Under the pieces are notes generated by a model. The model searched no databases. It worked only from the letters and a program-made list of their open reading frames with translations, and was not told where the DNA came from. Shown here piece after piece: positions 55,793-64,000 of a DNA stretch of 64,000 nt; within the stretch, counting starts at the first letter, position 1; every line of letters starts with the position of its first letter. The DNA lies in the NCBI RefSeq assembly GCF_029867415.1, contig NC_081180.1:230826114-230890113 (forward strand), in the 5' to 3' direction. A program made the position numbers and the translations under genes. Origin of the DNA: Vicia villosa (lineage: Eukaryota; Streptophyta; Magnoliopsida; Fabales; Fabaceae).

Positions 55793-57332
55793 GCAAATGG
55801 TTCAGTACTGAAGTAGAGGAGTGAGCTTCCTTAGTGAAGTTGATTTGCTTCCTTAGCCATGAAGAAAGTTTGGAAAATATCCAAGTGCAATGATGCATTT
55901 TCGGGCTAGCTTCCCCAACCATTGATCTTGCAGGATCTTGGGGGACATTTCTGATTCAGAGGAGGGTTCCAATTGGCTAGTGAGAAGATTCCTTGATGAT
56001 TCATCATTTGCCATAAATTCAAGAATGTAATCATTACTTAATCACATGGCTTGGTTTTGGAATATTCTCTTCAATCTTTATGCAATGATGGAAATTGATG
56101 CATGGTATGTTTTCAGATGCATTAGAGGTCGTGTAGCACCACTTAGTGAAGCAAGATGCACAAAATTGCAAAGTTCCAAATTGTACATGACCTATAATTT
56201 TAGTTTATGAGGCCAACTTTGGACAAGCATAACTCTTAGCTCAAATTGAATTTGGAGAAGGTTGAACACAATTTGGAAAGCCCTAAACATCTACTTTAAA
56301 TCATTAGTTTATGTCTTCTTCAGAATCCTTTGGGAAATTTGTGAAAAATGAGGCCAAAGTTGGAAGAAAACTAGGTTAAAACACTTAGAAAAATTTCTAA
56401 GTGTTTATGACCTAAACTTCAAAATTTCCAAAACTTCATAAATGGTTGATCTTTTGAAAAAAGTTCCTTTGTAAGATGTTGTTTTATTTTGCAAGATCTA
56501 CAACTTTCATGTTGGAAGTTTTTTGAGTTGTGTAGGTGAAATTTTGAGTTCTCACCATGCCTTCAAAAACCCTAATTCCCGACTTTTCGCTCCTTGATGA
56601 ATTTCTTTGAATTTCTTTGGCCAAATGACTTTGACATCCATATATTGATGATATTGATCTTTGAAAGTCATTTTTTGACCAAAAACCTTAAAAGTCAATG
56701 ATGATCCTTCACAGTTGACTTTTTCCTGACAAAGTGAATTTTTGGGTTTTTGTGTAGAAACAAGATCTTTTCCTCAAATGAATGATGTAAATGGATTATA
56801 TTGAGGTAGTAGAGATCCTTGAATCATGTCTTGAGTTTTGGATTCATTCCCTGATCAAAAGTCAACCATCTTGGTGAATTAGGTCAAAACCCTAATTTGT
56901 CGACCATGTGAAAATAATGACTGTAGACTTGGAATTGAAGTGTGATGTCCAGTAGATCTTGTAATATGAGTTATTTGAAGAAGATTGATGTCTTTGAATG
57001 ACCCTCTGGGGCTTTTTAGGGTTTCCCAAATGTGATCCCTGATTTTAGTCCTTGATAGGCTCAAAACCCTAGTCTGGTGACCTGAGTAAGCCTGTACTCA
57101 GATGACTGGATGTCTAATCAATCATAGATGAGAAAAATGAAGTCTTTGAGCCCCATGATTGTATTAGAGATTAGTCTTTGTATTGATTGATCCTTTGCCT
57201 GAGCTTTCTTGTCTTTGAGCATCCTCGATTAGGTACCAGGTGGAGAAATGACTGCTCTGGGTACTTGTCTTATCCTGATGAAAAATCCTGAAGATATGTC
57301 ATCTCAGGGGGGTCAAAAATTAGGGTATGACA

Positions 57333-57412
57333 GATGCCCCTATTTAAGTTTCTTTTATCTGGAGGGAGAGAGATTGAGATTTCGATCTCTCCTGCGTAAA
57401 AGAGACTTAAAT
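57333..57412 (-). other. Ogre-C polypurine tract with adjoining 16-bp hairpin
   Basis: The arms 57342-57357 and 57397-57412 are complementary over 16 bp with one mismatch. The 3' arm (sense) runs straight into AGGGGCATC and the LTR at 57332. An inner stem GAGAT...ATCTC with a CGAA loop lies between the arms. Confidence 0.8.
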
Positions 57413-57940
57413 ATCAAAGAATGCCCGAATTTTGGGCGCTCCTGAGATGTTGTAATTGATAAAATCTTTGCATGATTTGATCCCGTTGTCGCGCTTGGCG
57501 GGGGATGCGGAGACAAACTCCTGCAGAAATACTTGATGTAGATTCTGGTGAATGGATGGCAATGTAGGATGCGCAATCCATCTTCTTTGACTAAGTATTG
57601 ATACTTAGAAAAAGGTAAGCAACCTCTCCTTGTTTCGGATGTCCATATCTCGAAACTGGTCTCGGTTGCATTTGGACAATATCTCAGATAAAGAGAAAAT
57701 TTCCAAAAGGTTTGTTTCCTCATCAAACTTCTCATCAATACTTGGAGACGAGACGCCATTTGATGGTAGTAGAGAAACTTCAAAGGTTTGTTTCCTCGTC
57801 AAACTTCTTACCAGCGCTTGGAGATAAGATGCCATTTGACGGCTGTAAAGAAACTTCACCATCTTCCCTTTTTGACTTGACGTCTTTGAAAGAATGTCAT
57901 ATGGCCTCATGATCTTTTGAGGGGCTAATGACTTTGTTTG
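57413..57940 (-). other. Ogre-C 3' non-coding spacer
   Basis: Non-coding. Two diverged copies of a TTTCCTCATCAAACTTCTCA-type block lie at about 57715 and 57791. No conserved domain is seen. Confidence 0.5.
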
Positions 57941-58790
57941 AAGGCGGACGAACTGTTTTCAGGGTGAAAACTGCCATTCGTCAACTGATGCCTGGGGAAT
58001 CAACGAACTGTTTTCCTAAGAGGAAAACTGCCATTCATTGACTCTGTGGGGGAGTTAAACATCCCAGAAATAGACAAACTGTTTGAAGAAACTGCCATTT
58101 GTCGATCTCTTGAGTATTTAGCAGACAAACTGTCTTTTCTTGGGAAAAGACTGCCATTTGCCAATTGCTTGGGGAGCAAACTGTCTTCTACTGGGAGAGA
58201 CTGCCATTTGTCGACCTTTGTTATGATAAAGTGAGCAAACTGTCTTCTGCTGAAAGAGACTGCCATTTGCTGACTCCTGGGGAAACAAACTGTCTTCTAC
58301 TGGGAGAGACTGCCATTTGTAGACCCTGCTGTGAGAAAGTGAGCAAACTGTCTTCTGCTGAAAGAGACTGCCATTTGCTGACTCCTGGGGAAACAAACTG
58401 TCTTCTACTGGGAGAGACTGCCATTTGTCGACCTTTGTTATGATAAAGTGAGCAAACTGTCTTCTACTGGGAGAGACTGCCATTTGTCGACCTTTGTTAG
58501 AGAATCTGAACTATCTTCTGGACGAAGACTATCATTCACTGACTCCGCCGGGGAATCATTTGTCGATCTGCTGGGAGATTCTGAATTTTCCTTTGACAAG
58601 AAGTGGCACCTCTTGACCCTGCTGGGGAAATACCAAACCTGTAGGGAGTTCCGGAATGTGAAGCAGACTATCTTATCTGAAGAAGACTGTCGAATGTCGC
58701 TCTGCAGGAGATTTTCGGCTGAGGAATTCCAAAAGTGAACAAACTATCTCTTTGAGGGAGACTACCATTTATTGACTTGCTTGGGGAAAT
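57941..58790 (-). repeat. Hairpin repeat array in the Ogre-C 3' region
   Basis: About a dozen units of 46-75 bp. Each has an outer stem, CTG, an inner stem, a short loop and a TGCCA bulge. Outer stems: GACGAA/TTCGTC (57947-57982), GACAAA/TTTGTC (58073-58103), AGCAAA/TTTGCT (58234-58271). Inner stems: GTTTTC/GAAAAC, GTTTTCC/GGAAAAC (58010-58028), GTCTTTTC/GAAAAGAC (58132-58151). The last units from about 58500 are degenerate. Confidence 0.88.
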
Positions 58791-59625
58791 CTCTCTATAT
58801 GGATCATTGTCTTGAAGGAAAAAGTTTCTCCAGGACTTGCAGGGGAAACTTGAGTTCATGCCTTAATGACTTAGGCGTTCTCATGATTTAAAAGCCTAAT
58901 TTGACTATGCAGTTATGATGTAATGTATGCATGAATATTATGACAATTGTAAAGTGTAAAGTGAAAGTGAATAGAATTGTCGCAGATGGAAAATCCTATG
59001 ATACGTCTTGAATTCTTGTTGATCAGAAGATGTCCTCTTCTTGTAGTTCGAACTCTGTTTGGAATATCTGGCTATCAGTTGTCCGCTGTCCGAAATGAGC
59101 AATATGAATTGAAGTAAAGATCCGTCATTGGGAGATGTTCGCAAAGCGACCTCATGGGGAAAACTTGGTTCCCGGAGTCTCAACCGTTCTCGGAGCAACT
59201 GTTTGCATTCTTCCTATTGTTTGTAAACCTTTAGAAAGAAATTTCACCTTTGTTTTTGCAAGTAAATTCATTTTTATTTTATGAAAACATTTGTTTCAAG
59301 AAAAATGACTGTTTAAACTTAAAATGCATTTCAAGAAACTGAATAAGACTAGATTGCAAAGGAAAAGCACAAGGCTCAAATTATTATATATGGAATGGTA
59401 ATCAGCCAAATGCTTGATTCCATGGAGTATTTACAAAGTTGGAAATTGGTAATTTTCGGGAAAAGGGCTACGATGAAACGTGACGACCGTTATCTCTCCC
59501 TTCCACTCCCAGTTGCGTTGTATTCGTGCTTCGTAGAAGATGACCTGCTGCTGATGAACACTCCGCTATGGATTTTGAATGATCAAGTTTGTCCTGAACA
59601 CAGTTACTTGCCATATATCCCTAAC
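58791..59625 (-). other. Ogre-C 3' non-coding region near pol
   Basis: AT-rich, with short ORFs on both strands that overlap and have no domain. No repeat is evident. Confidence 0.5.
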
Positions 59626-59790
59626 TTTTGCGTAAACTACCCCTTTCGGGTTTTAAGTTTACCGGGATTGATTATTATTTTTTTATGTCTCTAACTTTTG
59701 CCTGAATCGCCCTTTCGGGTTTTCGATTCACCGAGACGCTCTTTTTTGCCTAAGCCGCTCTTTGCGAGTTTTCAACTTAGCGAGCTGTTC
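59626..59790 (-). repeat. Three tandem two-tier hairpins just downstream of Ogre-C pol
   Basis: Units read (+ strand) GTAAACT-acCCCTTTCGGG-AGTTTAC, TGAATCG-CCCTTTCGGG-CGATTCA and CTAAG-CGCTCTTTGCGAG-CTTAG, each introduced by TTTTGC. Outer and inner stems are maintained although the sequences differ. The array ends about 25 bp after the pol stop in the sense orientation. Confidence 0.8.
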
Positions 59791-59800
59791 TTTTGATTAT

Positions 59801-62800
59801 TTAGGCGAAGTATTTCTTGACTGCGTCGACGTTCACAGGACGGGTGAATTCTTCTCCATCCATAGTCGTGAGTATTAAGGCTCCTCCTGAGAAAGCTCTC
59901 TTGACCACGTAGGGGCCGTCATAATTGGGAGTCCATTTCCCTCTCGAATCTGTGAGAAAAGATTGAATCTTTTTGAGTACAAGGTCGCCTTCTTTGATTG
60001 TGCGAGGTCGAACCTTTTTGTCGAAAGCTTTCTTCATTCTTTGTTGATATAGCTGTCCGTGGCATAAAGCTGTCATGCGCTTTTCTTCGATTAAGTTCAA
60101 TTCATCGAATCTGCTTTGACACCACTCGGCTTCTGTTAATTTTGCCTCCATCAAAACTCTCATTGATGGAATCTCAACCTCTATAGGTAGGACTGCCTCC
60201 ATGCCATATACGAGGGAGAAAGGAGTTGCTCCAGTCGAAGTACGTACTGATGTACGGTAACCATGAAGAGCATACGGGAGCATTTCATGCCAATCTTTGT
60301 AAGTAATGACCATCTTCTGAATGATTTTCTTGATGTTTTTGTTAGCTGCTTCTACAGCTCCATTCATCTTTGGTCTGTAAGGAGATGAGTTGTGATGTTC
60401 AATCTTGAATTCTTCACAAAGCTCCTTCATCATTTTGTTATTCAAATTTGACCCATTGTCAGTGATTATCTTGCTAGGAATGCCGTAGCGACAGATGATG
60501 TGATTCTTGATAAACCTGACGACAACTTGTCTTGTAACGTTTGCATATGAAGCTGCTTCAACCCATTTGGTGAAATAGTCTATGGCTACCAAGATGAAGC
60601 GATGTCCGTTGGACGCTTTTGGTTCGATCATTCCAATCATGTCGATTCCCCACATGGAGAAAGGCCAAGGGGAAGAGAGTATGTTGAGCAGAGATGGTGG
60701 CACATGAATTCTATCGGCGTAGATCTGGCATTTGTGACACCTCTTTGCGTACTGGTAGCAATCTGACTCCATCGTCAGCCAATAATATCCTGCTCTCAGT
60801 ATTTTCCTTGTCATGGTATGTCCATTGGTGTGAGTACCAAAGGAACCTTCATGTATTTCTCTCATGAGTATTTCTGCTTCTTTTCTGTCAACGCATCTGA
60901 GCAGAACCATGTCGAAGTTTCTCTTGTACAGAACATCTTCATTCAAGAAGAATCTACAAGCTAACTTTCTCAAAGTCTTTCTATCTTTCTTTGACGCCCC
61001 AAGAGGGTACTCTTGCTTTTGAAGAAAGTTCTTGATGTCGTAGTACCACGGTTTGTCGTCGATGATTGCTTCTACTGTGAAAACATGAGCGGGCCTATCC
61101 AGGCGCATAACATCGATTCGAGGAATGTCATTCCAATGATTTATCCTAATCATGGAAGAGAGTGTGGCTAATGCATCAGCCAAGTTGTTTTCTTCACGAG
61201 GAATGTGATGAAAATCTACCCTGTCGAAGAATGGTAACAATCTTCTCGCGTAGTCTTTGTAAGGAATTAGCCCTGGTTGGCGTGTTTCCCATTCTCCTTT
61301 GATTTGATTAATGACCAAAGCAGAATCTCCATATACATCCAAGTGTTTGATTCTTAGATCCATGGCTTCTTCGAGACCCATGATGCAAGCTTCATATTCG
61401 GCCTCATTGTTTGTGCATTTGAAAGTTAATCTGGCAGTAAATGGAATGTGGGTACCCTGAGGTGTAACAATGATTGCCCCAATTCCTCGTCCATAAGCAT
61501 TGACAGCTCCGTCAAAGATTAAGCCCCACTGGGATCCTATCTCAGGTCCTTCGTCTGGTAGTGGCTCGTCGTAATCTCTCATCTTGAGGTACATGACGTC
61601 CTCGTCCGGAAAGTCGAAACTGGTTGATTCATGATCATTGAGTGGGTGGTGAGCCAGGTGCTCAGCTAGAATGCTTCCTTTCACGGCTTTCTGTGCGTGA
61701 TACTCAATGTCGTATTCTGATAACAGCATCTGCCAACGGGCAATTCTCCCGGTTAAAGCAGGCTTCTCAAAGATGTACTTGATTGGATCCATATGAGAGA
61801 TCAAACAAGTAGTATGTCGAATCATGTACTGGCGGAGACGCTTGGCAGCCCAGGCCAAAGCGCAACATGTCTTCTCGAGCATGGAGTAGCGGGATTCACA
61901 GTCAGTGAATTTCTTGCTCAGGTAGTAAATGGCATGCTCTTTTCTTTTTGTCTCGTCTTGCTGTCCAAGGACACAACCCATGGAGTCTTCTAAGACGGTT
62001 AAGTACATTATCAAAGGTCTTCCTTCTACTGGAGGAGACAGGATGGGTGGTTCGAGCAGATATTCCTTAATGCTGTCGAACGCTTTCTGACAATCGTCTG
62101 TCCAGACGCAACTTTGATTTTTCCGTAGAAGTTTGAAAATAGGAGCGCAAGTTGCAGTCATGAGATATATGAATCTTGAGATGTAATTCAGACGTCCAAG
62201 AAATCCTCTAACTTGTTTCTCGGTTCTGGGCGAAGGCATTTCTTGAATTGCCTTGACTTTGTCTGGATCTACTTCAATTCCTCGTTTGCTGACAATGAAA
62301 CCAAGGAGTTTCCCTGAGTAGACACCAAAGGTGCACTTGTTGGGGTTCAGGCGAAGCTGAAACTTCCGTAAGCGTTGAAATAACTTTGTCAGATTCTGTA
62401 TGTGATCTTCTTCATTTTCTGATTTGGCAATCATGTCGTCCACATAGACTTCCACTTCCTTATGCATCATGTCGTGGAAAAGTGTAGTCATGGCCCTTTG
62501 ATAAGTTGCCCCTGCGTTCTTTAGTCCAAAAGGCATAACACGGTAGCAGAACGTGCCCCAGGGGGTGATGAAAGCTGTTTTTTCCATGTCTTCAGGTGCC
62601 ATTTTGATTTGGTTGTATCCTGAAAATCCGTCCATGAATGAGAAAACTTTGGATTTTGCTGTACTGTCTACCAACATATCAATATGTGGTAAAGGAAAAT
62701 CATCCTTAGGGCTAGCTTTGTTCAAATCTCTGTAGTCGACGCACATGCGGACCTTTCCGTCTTTCTTAGGAACGGGAACAATGTTAGCTAACCACTGAGG

Positions 62801-63266
62801 GTATTCTGAAGTGACGAGGAAACCTGCGTTGATCTGCTTTTGAACTTCCTCTTTGATTTTCATGGCCATCTCCGGATGAGTTCTTCTTAATTTTTGCTTG
62901 ACCGGAGGGCATTCTGCTTTTAATGGCAAGTGATGCTCCACTATACTGGTATCCAACCCTGGCATATCTTGATAAGACCAAGCGAAGACATCTGAGAATT
63001 CTTTGAGTAGCTGTATCAAACTCTCTCTGATCTCTGAACTGAGCGAAGCTCCAATCTTAACCTCTCTTCTGTTTCCATCGGAACCAAGGTTAATGATCTC
63101 TAGAGGCTCATTGTATGGCTGAATGGCCTCTTCCTTTTGTTGAAGTAACCGTGAAATTTCCTTTGATATTTCTTCGTCTTCTTCTTCCTCTGCCTCGAAT
63201 ACAGGAAACCCAAAGCTTGGAGAAGTCATACGGTCGTACGTTTCAACGGGGTATTTTATGATTAAT
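59801..63266 (-). CDS. Ogre-C pol: RT, dual RNase H, integrase, intact
   Basis: The first ATG is at 63229 and gives 1142 aa. The frame opens upstream to the predicted 3' splice site, so the exon is given from 63266. The acidic N-terminal linker is followed by RT (about 100-310): VPVPKKDGKVRMCVDYRDLN, PFGLKNAGATYQ and catalytic YVDD at 262-265. The RT-linked RNase H (about 400-530) looks degenerate. A second RNase H (about 565-690) has FDGA (D573), NNEAEYEA, YGDSALV (D635) and NNLADAL, the extra domain typical of the Tat clade. The integrase has an HHCC finger (793-834) and the D863, D924, E960 triad with 35 residues between the last two. The C-terminal domain has LVLKKI and GPYVVK. No stop or shift is seen in 3.4 kb. 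Other Ogre copies lacking pol, like the one at 15-31 kb, could in principle use such a product. Confidence 0.95.
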
Positions 63267-63593
63267 CTGCATATGTGTGATAAGTTTTATTTAGACAACG
63301 AGGGAAGACTCGGTGTATGCAGTTAATGGAATATTTGATGTTTTTTAAGGGTGTTTTTTAGGATTACCAATTTCCGAAAAAAGAAAAGGAAAAACTAAAC
63401 GAAGGAACAGAATGACATTTTTATTTATGGACAGTCATTTCTTGAAACAAAGACCCTATAAAACAAAACTCTATTGCTTTGGGCGAAGCAAAGAGGGACA
63501 TTTAACTAAGAAATAGTAAAATGCAAAGCCCTATGAAACATCTCTTCACCCTGGGCTATGGTGAGAGGACAAAATAACGGTGAAAGTTCCTAC
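63267..63593 (-). other. Predicted intron between Ogre-C gag-pro and pol
   Basis: Upstream frame AAG TAG contains GTAGGA, a possible donor at 63593-63592. A TATGCAG acceptor ends at 63267. The 327-base intron removes the TAG and several stops and joins both frames without a shift: AA plus A forms a codon and leads into the open sequence before ATG 63229. Ogre elements are known for an intron between protease and RT that is only partly spliced. The exact sites are my prediction. Confidence 0.65.
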
Positions 63594-64000
63594 TTAGGAG
63601 TGCGAACAACAGTTGTAACTTCAACAGCTGTCCAATAGTGGCGAACCCCATTGTGCACTAAGTAATCTGGAACCTTAGGCTTAAGCTGGCCTGTGGTAGG
63701 TCTTGATTTACCAACCACTGTCTTTGCAACACTCAGACGATCTTCTTCTACTTCAGCAGACTGAGCGGTGTGAGCATACCCATTTCCAAGTGGAGTATGT
63801 CGAACTTTCTTTTGAGGAAACTTCCAATCTTCTGAATGGAGAGACTCGTTGTCGGAGACACTTTCGAGATCATCCTCTTCTGTATTTTGGTCTTGCTCTT
63901 CTCCCAAGATGGCATTGACTAGATATGTGAACTCTATATCCGTAGCCTCGGAAGGTGACTTGGGGATATAATCCTCAATGACGATTTCACCAGATGATGA
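63594..64000 (-). CDS. 3' end of Ogre-C gag-pro frame (partial)
   Basis: The open frame enters from the right edge and ends at TAG 63592-63590, just past the predicted donor. It is acidic (EEDDLESVSDNESLHSED) with a VPDYLVHNGVRHYWTAVE segment. I do not see the protease active site in this piece, so it should be the region between protease and the intron. It cannot be completed inside the window. Confidence 0.65.

Larger units (their letters stand above)
51656..57332 (-). repeat. 3' LTR of Ogre-C
   Basis: About 5.7 kb. The polypurine-tract edge at 57332 is clear (sense TGTCATACCC). The other edge, TGTGGGG at 51656, is inferred from similarity to the Ogre-B LTR end and the TG rule. It contains TATAAATATAGAGGCA (55782-55792 and beyond), tRNA-like boxes (54784-54847) and a repeat-rich third at 51990-53660. 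Confidence 0.75.
51656..64000 (-). mobile_element. Ogre/Tat element C, autonomous type, partial (5' part beyond window)
   Basis: Minus-strand element. The 3' LTR is about 51656-57332, the 3' non-coding region with hairpin arrays is 57333-59800, the intact pol is 59801-63266, the intron 63267-63593 and the end of gag-pro 63594-64000. Two RNase H domains in pol and the giant LTR place it in Ogre/Tat. The 5' LTR, primer site, ORF1 and most of gag-pro are missing from the window. Confidence 0.9.

Noticed and set aside
58000..58483. Repeat proteins from the Ogre-C array
   Set aside because: Open frames on both strands across a tandem array, an artefact of repeat composition.
57941..58790. CRISPR array
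   Set aside because: Repeats are imperfect, spacers are part of the repeating unit, no cas genes are present, and the context is a plant retrotransposon 3' region.

Overview
This window is repetitive plant nuclear DNA. I recognise no host gene in it. Nearly all of the 64 kb is retrotransposon, mostly nested. AT richness, Ogre/Tat elements with 3.3-5.8 kb LTRs, an Athila-like element, SIRE-like Ty1/copia elements and RTE/L1 LINE debris suggest a large-genome legume, most likely tribe Fabeae (pea, vetch, lentil or faba bean group). The species is an inference.

Left nest (about 1.9-43 kb). The oldest layer is an RTE-type LINE on the + strand, now in pieces at about 1880-2093, 2691-4190, 41439-41667 and 42888-42954. 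It is split by the 3' end of an L1-type LINE (2094-2690), by a 37-kb Athila-like Ty3/gypsy complex on the minus strand (4191-41438, TSD AGTCA) and by a reverse solo copia LTR (41668-42882, TSD GAAGG). The Athila element was itself hit twice. One hit is a nearly pristine SIRE-like copia element (5698-14756, TSD TCCTT, one LTR difference seen in 1285 bp). The other is a pol-less Ogre element (15373-31277, TSD CATGt/CATGg), called Ogre-A here. A short reverse solo LTR (16202-18066, TSD GGACC) lies inside the left LTR of Ogre-A. LTR divergence by eye (about 4% Athila, about 2.3% Ogre-A, under 0.1% copia) agrees with the nesting order.

Right nest (about 43-64 kb). After a purine tract and an unassigned stretch comes a copia LTR with its primer site and truncated interior (about 44860-46747). 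It is interrupted by a second Ogre (Ogre-B, minus strand, 3' LTR 46748-50067). The interior of Ogre-B is interrupted by a third (Ogre-C, minus strand, 3' LTR about 51656-57332), with an intact 1142-aa RT / dual RNase H / integrase ORF, an upstream intron, and the end of its gag-pro frame running off the right edge.

Gene content is therefore retroelement machinery: one intact copia gag-pol, one intact Ogre pol, a decayed Athila gag-pol, extra ORFs of the copia, Athila and Ogre types, and a compact gag-derived ORF with two CHHC knuckles in the pol-less Ogre.

The most unusual signal is non-coding. (1) The copia and Athila elements, from different superfamilies, each carry a family-specific array of dyad-symmetric modules twice: in the LTR about 100 bp before a TATA box, and again about 350-375 bp upstream of the extra downstream ORF. 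(2) All three Ogre families have a hairpin whose 3' arm abuts the polypurine tract, with compensated stem changes between families. (3) Several Ogre non-coding arrays are series of hairpins with conserved loops and co-varying stems. All comparisons were made by eye, without alignment software.
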